DNA of 64,000 bases, taken from Clostridiales bacterium. GTDB lineage: Bacteria; Bacillota; Clostridia; Oscillospirales; Acutalibacteraceae. The notes below the pieces were generated by a model. It was given only the letters and a program-made list of their open reading frames with translations, was not told where the DNA came from and searched no databases. The position numbers were made by a program, and so were the translations under genes. Each line of letters begins with the position of its first letter. Position 1 is the stretch's first letter. Positions 1 to 7,062 of the stretch are shown here, in pieces. The stretch covers positions 62,001-126,000 of the forward strand of contig DUNN01000012.1 of the NCBI GenBank assembly GCA_012839345.1, read 5' to 3'.

Positions 1-179
1 TCCCGCCTGGCCGTAATGTGCTGATATACCCTGCCTTTCAAAGCAGGTGGGTGCCGCCCAATGGTTTCATACTCCCTTCGTCCGGCAAAAGCCGGGAGGT
101 CTGAAGTCCGCCACCGGAGCTAAGCTCCCTATTATTATCTGTAGGGTTATTCATGCACGGTCCGCGCACCAGGCAGGGT
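1..179 (-). ncRNA. ssrS: 6S RNA (SsrS), RNA polymerase regulator
   Basis: This is a structured RNA read on the minus strand, just downstream of the DUF1292 gene. The two ends (about 170-179 and 1-10) pair as a closing stem with one mismatch. The middle forms an apical stem around 66-100. The 3' side of the presumed central bubble holds a small hairpin (CCTGC/GCAGG) followed by GGGTATATCAGC. That arrangement resembles the 3' bubble strand of E. coli 6S RNA (CACCTTGAAC...GGGTTACAGC) as I recall it. 6S RNA mimics an open promoter and sequesters the sigma-70 holoenzyme. The 3' end lies at or very near the window edge, so a few bases could be missing. No covariance search was possible; the family call rests on architecture and recalled similarity. 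Confidence 0.68.
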
Positions 180-201
180 GCAGACAAAACTCCGATTCAG
201 T

Positions 202-528
202 TTAATCCTCGTCGTCCGAATCGATGTCGTCCTCATCGTAATCATCGTCGTACAGTTCTTCAAAACGGCTTTCGAACTGTGCGGCAAGTTTATCTAGAAG
301 AGCTTCATCCTCAATTTCAGCAAGCTGCTGTTCGCCGTCTTCTTCGATCGCTTCAAAAATATAATAAGTACCTTGGGATTGAACCTTCTCCTCGGGAGTT
401 TCAAAAGTCGGAAGCAATGCATAGAAGCAACCGTCTTCATTCTCTATAACGTCCAGAATTTCGAATTCGTGCTCTTTTCCTTCCTCATCCACGAGGGTCA
501 GTAAATCGGCGCCGTAATCATCGTTCAT
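202..528 (-). CDS. DUF1292 domain protein (YrzB family)
   Basis: This is a 108-residue, very acidic protein. The core 'LLTLVDEEGKEHEFEILDV' and the following 'YALLP' match the DUF1292/YrzB family, whose function is unknown. The last 15 residues are almost all Asp/Glu. A GAGGAG ribosome binding site lies about 10 bases before the ATG. In Firmicutes this family usually sits beside ruvX (yrrK) and alaS; here ruvX is about 7.5 kb away, so the usual cluster is broken. It may be cotranscribed with the 6S RNA immediately downstream. Confidence 0.85.
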   Translation of the reverse strand: MNDDYGADLLTLVDEEGKEHEFEILDVIENEDGCFYALLPTFETPEEKVQSQGTYYIFEAIEEDGEQQLAEIEDEALLDKLAAQFESRFEELYDDDYDEDDIDSDDED

Positions 529-664
529 TGGGATCAGCTCCTCACGATTAAATTCACTTTGTTTTCCGTGTTCTCATTGTAACCTTTCGCGGCCTTTAAG
601 TCAACAGGAAAATCGCTCTAGAAAATATTATATAAAAATTTTTAAAAAATATAAGAAGAAAATG

Positions 665-693
665 TTGACAAGTTACATATTATTTCTTATAAT
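665..693 (+). promoter_or_regulatory. Consensus sigma-A promoter for a non-coding transcript
   Basis: TTGACA (665-670) and TATAAT (688-693) are separated by exactly 17 bases, a perfect consensus housekeeping promoter. Transcription would start near 700. No convincing ORF follows before the terminator at 1142-1173. Confidence 0.85.
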
Positions 694-699
694 ATAGAC

Positions 700-1172
700 A
701 GAAAGAGAGAAAAAAGGAAATCAAAAAGGCGCCAGAGGTTGTGTGACCGATAAGTTGCTACCAAACCAAGCAAAGCAACGCTGAGTAGGGCGCCAAAAAA
801 ATTCCCTCCAAAGTTCCCCTTGATTAATGTTTCAGCAGAAAGGAATGAGTCCAATGGGCCAGTCAGACGAGGCGTCAAGCCAACAGTTGTTCCCTGTTGG
901 GCGCAGCTGCGAAAAGTGAAGTGCTTTTTATAACTTTGAAAACATTAATAAATAGAAAGGATTGAGTCCAAAGCAGACAGCATGTGTGTCGATCTGAAGC
1001 ATCCCGGTTTTTCCTTGTGAAAAGGATTTCGGAAAGGGGTGGGTCCAAAGTTTCGTCCACATACTCCGAAAATTATAAAATAATTGGTGATTCCAATGTT
1101 TTAATTGAAAATCCACAATGAAATACATGATTGATAAGAATGGGCTTCGGCATTTGCCGAAGCCCTGTTTTT
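700..1172 (+). ncRNA. Candidate structured non-coding RNA (~470 nt), unknown family
   Basis: This span lies between a perfect promoter and a strong intrinsic terminator and has no credible coding frame on the plus strand. It holds many inverted repeats: GGCGCC near 731 with GGCGCC near 790 enclosing a GTTGC/GCAAC hairpin, GACG/CGTC near 867-877, CCAACAG/CTGTTGG near 880-900, CAGA/TCTG near 973-997, and ATTTCGGA/TCCGAAA near 1026-1077. A 17-base motif, GAAAGGAnTGAGTCCAA, occurs at 838-854 and 955-971, with a divergent copy at 1032-1048. It could be a stand-alone RNA or a long leader that ends before trxB. I do not recognise it as a known Rfam family. Confidence 0.55.
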
Positions 1173-1173
1173 G
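1142..1173 (+). terminator. Intrinsic terminator of the candidate ncRNA
   Basis: GGGCTTCGGC and GCCGAAGCCC form a ten-pair GC-rich stem with a short loop, followed by TGTTTTT on the plus strand. The minus strand lacks a T-run, so it terminates rightward transcription and insulates trxB. Confidence 0.85.
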
Positions 1174-1250
1174 TCAGGGACCGAAACCAAACCGGAAATA
1201 AAAAATCAGTTGTAAAATTCATCAATTTGGGGTATCATATTTTTGAAAAC

Positions 1251-1259
1251 TGTTATAAT
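1251..1259 (+). promoter_or_regulatory. Extended -10 promoter of trxB
   Basis: TGTTATAAT is an extended -10 element (TGnTATAAT). No good -35 hexamer is visible at the right distance, as is common for extended -10 promoters. The trxB start is 54 bases downstream. Confidence 0.6.
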
Positions 1260-1312
1260 CAATTTAGTTTTATGCAATATAGTTTATCGCAATCAATTAG
1301 GAGGATTAAAGG

Positions 1313-2245
1313 ATGAGCCAGAGCTTTGATGTAATTATTATCGGAGGCGGCCCCGCGGGGTACACAGCAGCTCTTTACTGCGGCCGCGCGGCTTTAAAAA
1401 CATTGTTGCTGGAATCATACGCTCCGGGTGGGCAAATGGGGACCACCGATATGGTAGATAACTACCCTGGCTTCCCCCAAGGAGTGGGCGGCTTTGACCT
1501 GGCGACCGAAATGCGCAAACAGGCGGAGCGTTTTGGGGCTCAAAGCATGTTTCAGAAAGTAACAGAAATTGATTTGGAATCCAATCCCAAAAAGATAACT
1601 ACAGAAGACGGCACACAGTATGAAGCGGGTGTTGTCATCGCGGCTACCGGCGCTTCGCCGAGGGAATTGGGCCTTGCCCGCGAAAAAGAGCTCCGCGGGA
1701 AGGGGGTTTCCTACTGCGCAACCTGCGACGGGGCCTTTTACCGCGGAAAAACTGTGGTTGTGGTCGGTGGGGGCGATACCGCTGCATCCGATGCCGTCCT
1801 CTTATCTAAAATATGCAAAAAAGTTTATTTGGTGCATCGGCGGGACAGCCTGCGTGCCTCAAAAGCCTATTTAAAGCCGTTGGAAAGTGCCGGAAATGTG
1901 GAATTTGTCTGGGATTCCGCCGTTCAGGAAATTCTTGGAGAAAACAAAGTCAGCGGTATTACCGTGCATAATAAAAAGACCGGCGCCGACCGCACCATCG
2001 ACTGCGACGGCATATTTGTGGCGGTCGGTCACACACCGAACACCTCTCTATTCCAGGGAACGCTGGTCCTGAGCGGAGCCGGTTACATTCTGGCCGATGA
2101 AACAACCAAAACCAATATCCCCGGCGTTTTTGCGGCGGGCGATGTGCGTGAAAAAGCGCTTCGCCAAATTGTAACCGCCGTTTCGGATGGAGCGGTGGCG
2201 GCTACCATGGCTGAAAAATATTTAAGCGGTCTTGCCGAAGCATAA
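1313..2245 (+). CDS. trxB: Thioredoxin reductase
   Basis: This is a 310-residue low-molecular-weight thioredoxin reductase. It moves electrons from NADPH through FAD to a disulfide and on to thioredoxin in the cytoplasm. The FAD-binding GGGPAG is at residues 11-16, the redox-active CATC at 135-138, and the NADPH-binding GGGDTA at 152-157. The C-terminal AAGDV motif completes the FAD site. The length is typical. AGGAGG at 1299-1304 lies 8 bases before the ATG. It is a single-gene unit between two terminators. Confidence 0.95.
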   Translation: MSQSFDVIIIGGGPAGYTAALYCGRAALKTLLLESYAPGGQMGTTDMVDNYPGFPQGVGGFDLATEMRKQAERFGAQSMFQKVTEIDLESNPKKITTEDGTQYEAGVVIAATGASPRELGLAREKELRGKGVSYCATCDGAFYRGKTVVVVGGGDTAASDAVLLSKICKKVYLVHRRDSLRASKAYLKPLESAGNVEFVWDSAVQEILGENKVSGITVHNKKTGADRTIDCDGIFVAVGHTPNTSLFQGTLVLSGAGYILADETTKTNIPGVFAAGDVREKALRQIVTAVSDGAVAATMAEKYLSGLAEA

Positions 2246-2301
2246 TATTCTCTCTTCCGGCGAAAGTTTTAAGCTCTTATAAAAAATAATTATTTGTAGT
2301 G

Positions 2302-2336
2302 AAAGGAGTTGGCTATTCTGCCAATTCCTTTTGTTT
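2302..2336 (+). terminator. Terminator after trxB
   Basis: AAAGGAGTTGGC pairs perfectly with GCCAATTCCTTT around a six-base loop, and the right arm runs into a T-rich stretch. The rest of the gap up to the MATE gene is AT-rich and shows no clear consensus promoter. Confidence 0.75.
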
Positions 2337-2491
2337 GCTTATTTTTCTTACGCCCACCATTGAAAATTGTGCTAGAATAAGATTCAGAAATCGTTACGAA
2401 TCTCATCAAGTCAAATTGAATGGAATCAATGATCCGTAATTTTACGACAATGTTAATAGCAATTAATAGAAATAAATAAAGATGTGATAAT

Positions 2492-3883
2492 GTGACACTC
2501 GCAAATGTAAAATCAAACCTGAACGTTTTTTTCAATAAACATTTTTCCGGCGAGTCCATGAATTACAAAACGGTCATCAGTATTATCATTCCGATTCTCG
2601 TGGACCAGTCTTTCGTGGTATGCATGAATCTGCTGAACACGGCGATGATCAGTTCCTCCGGGGTCTCCGCGGTCAGCGCGGTGAACATGGTGGACTCCCT
2701 GAATATTTTTCTGGTCAATGTGTTTATTGCCGTTTCAACCGGCGGAACGGTTGTGGTTGCACAATACAAAGGCAGCGGGAACGGCCCGATGGTGTCGAAG
2801 GCGGCGGCCGGTTCAATTACATCCGTCTTTCTTCTGGCCCTTGCCATCAGCCTTACGATTATCGGCCTGCACAACAATGTATTAGATCTGCTGTTCGGCA
2901 AAGCGGAGGCGGCCGTGCTAACTAACGCCAGAATCTACATAATCGGAAGCGCCTCCTCCTACTGCGGCATTGCCGTGGAAGAAGCTGTGTGCGGCGCACT
3001 GCGCGGTGTGGGTGAAACAAAGTCTTCCCTCACCTTATCCCTCATTATGAACGGCATCTATGTGCTTTTGAACTTTCTGTTCATCAACACCCTGCACATG
3101 GGCGTTTATGGCATGATTACTTCCATGAATATCTCGCGTTATTTTGCCGCCGTCTGTGCAATCATTTATCTGATAAAACGGAATACCTCCCTGGATTTTC
3201 ATTTACGCAATCTTCTGACGTTTGACCTTTCCATGCTCAAGCGCATTATGTTTATCGGGATTCCGTTTGCTGCGGAGCAAATGTTTTTTAACGGCGGGAA
3301 AATTTTGACGCAGACCTTTATTGTCAGCCTTGGCACTTACGCCATGGCAACGAACGCAATCTGCAACTCTATCGCCCAGCTGTTTCAAATCCCGGCGAAC
3401 GCGCTTTCGCTCTCCGTCGTTACCGTGGTCGGCCAATGCATGGGCAAGCGAAACATTAAAGACGCGCGCAAATTTATCAAATCATTTATTTTTCTTTCCA
3501 GCTTTTCCTTTATGGTTATGTTCGCGCTAATTATGCCGTTTTATCGGCCTTTGGTTTCCTTGTTCCACCCACCGGAAGAAATCATTCCCACAATTTTTAT
3601 TATTCTGATCATTAACGCGATTGCACAAATTCCGCTGTGGTCCGCAAGCTTTATCACCCCTTCTGCGCTGCGTGCCGCGGGGGATTCCAAATTTACCTCC
3701 ATGGTTTCCATGCTTTCCATGTGGTTGTTCCGTGTGGTGCTTGGGTACATTTTAGGAATCCTGCTCCCGTTCGGAATAGTGGGGGTATGGGTGGCTATGG
3801 ACTGCGAATGGGGCGTGCGCGCCACCATTTTCCTGCTGAGATACAAAGGTAAAAAGTGGTATCAGCATCATCTGATTGACTGA
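2492..3883 (+). CDS. MATE family efflux transporter
   Basis: This is a polytopic membrane protein of up to 463 residues with about twelve hydrophobic segments in two similar halves. Multi-antimicrobial and toxic compound extrusion (MATE) proteins export cationic drugs or metabolites using a Na+ or H+ gradient. The segment 'IPILVDQSFVVCMNLLNTAM' and the later 'GVGETKSS' match the family. The listed start is a GTG; an ATG at 2560 ('MNYKTVISIIIP') fits the usual family N-terminus better, but neither has a strong ribosome binding site. The substrate cannot be predicted. Confidence 0.85.
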   Translation: MTLANVKSNLNVFFNKHFSGESMNYKTVISIIIPILVDQSFVVCMNLLNTAMISSSGVSAVSAVNMVDSLNIFLVNVFIAVSTGGTVVVAQYKGSGNGPMVSKAAAGSITSVFLLALAISLTIIGLHNNVLDLLFGKAEAAVLTNARIYIIGSASSYCGIAVEEAVCGALRGVGETKSSLTLSLIMNGIYVLLNFLFINTLHMGVYGMITSMNISRYFAAVCAIIYLIKRNTSLDFHLRNLLTFDLSMLKRIMFIGIPFAAEQMFFNGGKILTQTFIVSLGTYAMATNAICNSIAQLFQIPANALSLSVVTVVGQCMGKRNIKDARKFIKSFIFLSSFSFMVMFALIMPFYRPLVSLFHPPEEIIPTIFIILIINAIAQIPLWSASFITPSALRAAGDSKFTSMVSMLSMWLFRVVLGYILGILLPFGIVGVWVAMDCEWGVRATIFLLRYKGKKWYQHHLID

Positions 3884-3907
3884 GCACACTGATTACGCAG
3901 ATTCGGC

Positions 3908-3947
3908 AAAAAGGGCGCCCCGGCTATTTTCAGCCGGGACGCCCCTT
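3908..3947. terminator. Terminator between convergent genes
   Basis: A long GC-rich hairpin (GGGCGCCCCGGCT with AGCCGGGACGCCC) lies between the MATE gene and the small minus-strand gene. The five-T tail is on the minus strand, so it mainly serves leftward transcription. Confidence 0.7.
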
Positions 3948-3978
3948 AACTCATACTTTCATTCTGTGTCATTCTCGT

Positions 3979-4182
3979 TTAATCGCTGGAAAGAAGCTCA
4001 TAGTCAAAGAAAAAGTGGTCAAACAAATCCTGTGGAATGGGCTTTTTCACAATAAAGATGGCAGAACGCACTGTCTGGCCTTCCATGTCATAAGAATAAA
4101 CCGCGCCGTCCACCGACGCCAGAAAAAAGTCATAACACCATTTGCGGGACTCCCCGTCTTTCGACCAGACTTTGTAAAGCAT
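3979..4182 (-). CDS. Small hypothetical protein (67 aa)
   Basis: I do not recognise this protein. It is soluble-looking, begins 'MLYKVWSKDGESRKWCYDFF' and ends acidic, with no signal or membrane segment. A weak GGTGGTGAG element precedes the ATG and a terminator follows the stop, which supports a real short transcription unit. It reads as a single small alpha/beta domain, but no function can be given. Confidence 0.55.
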   Translation of the reverse strand: MLYKVWSKDGESRKWCYDFFLASVDGAVYSYDMEGQTVRSAIFIVKKPIPQDLFDHFFFDYELLSSD

Positions 4183-4290
4183 TTTTCTTGCTCACCACCC
4201 GAATTTTATTATAAGTTTAATATATCATTCAGGATTATTCAAGTTGTTTTTTGCAAAGAATTCTTGTTTGAAGTAAATTTTTACCGCATA

Positions 4291-4617
4291 TTAGAGTACA
4301 CGCGGCGATTCGGGTATGTGTTCGGTGGGCTCGGCCAGAACATCCGCAGCTTCCGGGTGGTTTTGAAACCATTTTTGCGCATAGGAGCAGGTCACATAAG
4401 CTTTCTTATGTTCTCTGCGCAGCTTTGCGACCGCAGCTTCGACCAGCTTGGAGGCGACCCCCTGACCGCGCAGGGAATCATCCACAAACGTGTGGTTGAT
4501 TTCTACCAACTGCACCGGACTTTCCGTGTTGGAACGGTTTGGAAACGAGATGGAGGCAACCGGGGTTCCGCTCCCGTTCACTGCATAAATTCGATTGGGC
4601 TGTTCGATAAAGTCCAT
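4291..4617 (-). CDS. GNAT-family N-acetyltransferase (YjdJ-like)
   Basis: This is a 108-residue compact acyl-CoA-dependent N-acetyltransferase. The acetyl-CoA loop 'SLRGQGVASKLVEAAVAKLR' (R/Q-x-x-G-x-G/A) is intact, and the HxxY-like end 'TCSYAQKWFQNHPE' matches the small Acetyltransf_CG group. I chose the ATG at 4617 ('MDFIEQPNRIY') because AAAGGACGG lies about 10 bases upstream; the frame stays open to 4746 but that extension is basic and unlike the family. The acceptor substrate is unknown. Confidence 0.8.
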   Translation of the reverse strand: MDFIEQPNRIYAVNGSGTPVASISFPNRSNTESPVQLVEINHTFVDDSLRGQGVASKLVEAAVAKLRREHKKAYVTCSYAQKWFQNHPEAADVLAEPTEHIPESPRVL

Positions 4618-4675
4618 TGTCGCAACCGTCCTTTCTAAAATATGCCGCCGCATACCGTCAAGCGTGCTATGTACC

Positions 4676-5008
4676 CTATTGGTCTTCGCTTTCCTGATTA
4701 TGGCGTGGATTTTCCGAAACAATTTTCGCAGCCTGGTAGATCGCATTGATTAAGTCGGTTTCATATTGAATGGAAAGCGTGTCCAGCTTAGAATAGACCT
4801 GCCCTTTGTAGGACGCCACATATTTCGGTGGAAGCCGGTTCAGCGCGTAAGACACCAGATCCATCCGGCATTTTTCACATTTGCAGCAATCCAGCTGATC
4901 GATCAGTTCATCCAGTTTCTCCAGGACCAAATTTTCCATATAATTTTTCAATACAATCTCCACATTGATCACGTTCTTTCCATCTGTTTTTTCCCAAGAT
5001 ATCGTCAT
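4676..5008 (-). CDS. ComFB-domain protein
   Basis: This 110-residue protein carries the ComFB signature: 'NYMENLVLEKLDELI' followed by 'CCKCEKCRMDLVSYALNRLP' and 'PKYV'. The Cys-x-x-Cys-x-x-Cys cluster probably binds metal. ComFB is encoded in the late competence operon of B. subtilis, but here no comFA or comFC is adjacent. Cyanobacterial ComFB-type proteins have been reported as cyclic-di-GMP receptors, so a signalling role is possible (inference). The gene precedes the GNAT gene on the same strand with a short gap. Confidence 0.8.
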   Translation of the reverse strand: MTISWEKTDGKNVINVEIVLKNYMENLVLEKLDELIDQLDCCKCEKCRMDLVSYALNRLPPKYVASYKGQVYSKLDTLSIQYETDLINAIYQAAKIVSENPRHNQESEDQ

Positions 5009-5089
5009 CTCAAGTATATTGCCAGATTCCTCTTTTGTAAATAGAATTTATAAATTTCTTAAGCCAAAATGGGACAAAACAAGAAAGAA

Positions 5090-5119
5090 AGAAAGAGGCC
5101 CCTCCGTATGGAAGGGCCC
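5090..5119 (-). terminator. Terminator after the DUF378 gene
   Basis: On the minus strand GGGCCCTTCC and GGAGGGGCC form a stem with a four-base loop. It is followed by CTCTTTCTTTCTTTCTTG and starts within about 5 bases of the DUF378 stop codon. Confidence 0.7.
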
Positions 5120-5122
5120 ACG

Positions 5123-5332
5123 TCAATCGTTTGCGGCTTCTGTGTCACGAAACAGTAATGTGATGCACCAAATCGAGGCCAGCGCCACAAGAATATAAAC
5201 AATTCGGCTGCCGATTGCGGTCTGTCCTCCGAAAATCCATGCCACAACATCAAAGTTGAAGATTCCGATACAGCCCCAGTTCAAGCCTCCAATAATTGAT
5301 AGTATTAAAGCAATTTTATCCATCATAGACAT
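5123..5332 (-). CDS. DUF378 small membrane protein (YuzA-like)
   Basis: This is a 69-residue protein with two hydrophobic helices. The first contains 'IGGLNWGCIGIFNFDVVAWI', the hallmark of DUF378, and the second is 'IVYILVALASIWCITLL'. Family members are predicted inner-membrane proteins of unknown function. GGAGGG lies close upstream of the ATG. The overlapping frame at 5059-5253 is a shadow. Confidence 0.85.
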   Translation of the reverse strand: MSMMDKIALILSIIGGLNWGCIGIFNFDVVAWIFGGQTAIGSRIVYILVALASIWCITLLFRDTEAAND

Positions 5333-5461
5333 GCCCTCCTTTTGGGAATTATTTTATCCGCCTGTGCACATAATTATACCAACTGTTTTTCACCCGATTT
5401 TTAAAACCGGTCTACCCCGCATTTCTTTCTAGAGGACCGTCTTCATTTTTGGGAGAATCGG

Positions 5462-5489
5462 TTGAATCTCACGGCAGGAATGATATAAT
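5462..5489 (+). promoter_or_regulatory. Promoter of the double-aldolase gene
   Basis: TTGAAT (5462-5467) and TATAAT (5484-5489) are 16 bases apart, with an extended TG one base before the -10. The start codon is about 90 bases downstream. Confidence 0.7.
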
Positions 5490-5580
5490 GATAAGCAAAT
5501 AAAGAAAAATACTTCTTATTTCGGATACCGCTCAGGGCGCTGCGGCAGCCGAAATTTCAGCAACGAAACGAGGTAAAAAA

Positions 5581-6870
5581 ATGAATTTCAATTTACTCCA
5601 TCCAACCGATCAGCTTATTTTGATTATGGAGCGCATTTATAACTACGGCATGACCACCACCTCCGGCGGAAATCTGTCCATTCTCGACGACAACGGCGAC
5701 ATTTGGATTACGCCCGGCGGCGTGGACAAGGGTTCCCTGACCCGGAACGACATCATTCAGGTTAAGCCGGACGGAACAATCATCGGAAAGTATAATCCTT
5801 CCAGCGAATTCCCGTTCCATAAATTGATTTACCAAACCCGGCCGGACATTAAAGCCGTTCTGCACGCCCACCCGCCCGCTCTGGTTGCATTCAGCATTGT
5901 TCGCAAGCTGCCAAATACCCGCCTGTTCCCCAACGTAGAGCTGGTATGCGGTAAAATCGGCATGGCAGAGTACGGCCTGCCAGGCAGTACCGAGTTGGGA
6001 GAAAAAATTGCGGCGGTCTTCCGCAAAGGGTTTCGCTCCGTTGTGCTGGAAAACCATGGTGTTGTAGTCGGCGGAGCAAGCCTGCTGGACGCCTTCAAAT
6101 CGTTTGAAACACTGGACTTCTGCGCCCGCCTGGATATTCAGGCTAGAAGCATTGGCAAAACCATTTCCCTGACGGATGCCGACATGGAGCTGAGCAAAAA
6201 CGAACGCAATGCGGATATGCCGGAGTTTACGCCGAACGGATGCAGCAGCGCGGAGCGCGATGCACGTCGGGTTATGTGCAATCTGATCCACCGCGCATAT
6301 GACCAAAATCTTTTTACCAGTACAGAGGGTACTTTTTCCTGCAGGCTGGAAGACGATTCCTTCCTCATCACCCCTTACGAAAAAGACCGCAAATATTTGG
6401 GTCCGGAGGATTTGGTCCGCATTGAGAACGGCCGCAAGGAAGCCGGTAAAATTCCAAGCCGCTCGGTAATGCTGCACAAAGCGATTTACGAAAAGCATCC
6501 CCACATCAACTCCGTCCTCATCGCCCATGCGCCGAACATCATGGCGTTCTGCGTAACTGACCAGAATTTTGATTCCAAAACCATTCCGGAAAGCTACATT
6601 CTGCTGCGCAACATTCCCAAGCTGCCCTACGGCTCTGTCTTTATGAATCCCGAACAGGTGGCGGAACAGTTTGTTCCCTCCACGCCGATTGTCATGGTTA
6701 AAAACGACTGCGTCATTGTAACCGGAAACAACCTGCTTAATGCATTCGACCGGCTTGAAGTGGCAGAATACAGCGCAAAGGCGGTAATTTCCTCCAGACA
6801 GCTGGGCGATATCGTAACCATCGACGACCAGAAAATACGCAGTTTGGAAGAAGCGTTCCATCTAGAATAA
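5581..6870 (+). CDS. Tandem class II aldolase/adducin-domain protein
   Basis: This 429-residue protein contains two consecutive class II aldolase/adducin domains (about 5-205 and 225-415). Single-domain members (fuculose- or rhamnulose-phosphate aldolase, ribulose-phosphate epimerase, MtnB) use a catalytic Glu and three zinc-binding His. The first domain keeps them: Glu76, His95, His97, His159. In the second, alignment by eye puts Ser at the Glu position, Ile at the first His and Asp at the third, leaving only His316. The second domain is therefore probably not a standard zinc site. It has its own promoter and no sugar-kinase neighbour, so the substrate is unknown. Confidence 0.85.
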   Translation: MNFNLLHPTDQLILIMERIYNYGMTTTSGGNLSILDDNGDIWITPGGVDKGSLTRNDIIQVKPDGTIIGKYNPSSEFPFHKLIYQTRPDIKAVLHAHPPALVAFSIVRKLPNTRLFPNVELVCGKIGMAEYGLPGSTELGEKIAAVFRKGFRSVVLENHGVVVGGASLLDAFKSFETLDFCARLDIQARSIGKTISLTDADMELSKNERNADMPEFTPNGCSSAERDARRVMCNLIHRAYDQNLFTSTEGTFSCRLEDDSFLITPYEKDRKYLGPEDLVRIENGRKEAGKIPSRSVMLHKAIYEKHPHINSVLIAHAPNIMAFCVTDQNFDSKTIPESYILLRNIPKLPYGSVFMNPEQVAEQFVPSTPIVMVKNDCVIVTGNNLLNAFDRLEVAEYSAKAVISSRQLGDIVTIDDQKIRSLEEAFHLE

Positions 6871-6899
6871 ACACGCCGGTCTTGTGCATTTAGATGCCA

Positions 6900-6928
6900 T
6901 AGACAAATCCTTCTTTTTCCTTTATAAT
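6900..6928 (+). promoter_or_regulatory. Promoter upstream of the DegV gene
   Basis: TAGACA (6900-6905) and TATAAT (6923-6928) are 17 bases apart. A second TATAAT at 6934-6939 could be an alternative -10. The roughly 125-base leader is GC-rich with local inverted repeats but no clear terminator. Confidence 0.55.
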
Positions 6929-7062
6929 TTATTTATAATGAAGCCATAAAAAAAGAAAATACTATGCCGACGGCCGGAAAGGGCTTTTCGGCATTTCCGG
7001 GCGGCAGCGGCCGAACTGAGGGGGGCAGCTGCCGCCAGTCATTCTGAAAAGGAGCGGTTTTC

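Noticed and set aside
153-449. A 98-codon plus-strand frame over the DUF1292 gene
   Set aside because: It is antisense to a recognised family gene and to the 6S RNA, and its composition is rich in Arg/His/Pro.
687-1316. Several 60-66 codon frames within the candidate ncRNA region
   Set aside because: Those on the minus strand oppose the promoter and terminator, and the plus-strand one (1131-1316) spans a terminator and the trxB promoter. None has a convincing ribosome binding site or family match.
5593-6861. A 422-codon open frame on the minus strand
   Set aside because: It is exactly antisense to the double-aldolase gene, which has clear family motifs, a promoter and codon-position bias; the antisense product matches nothing recognisable.
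6958-7050. GC-rich inverted repeats between the DegV promoter and ATG as a riboswitch
   Set aside because: The repeats are short and irregular and there is no terminator or recognisable aptamer, so no regulatory RNA can be supported.
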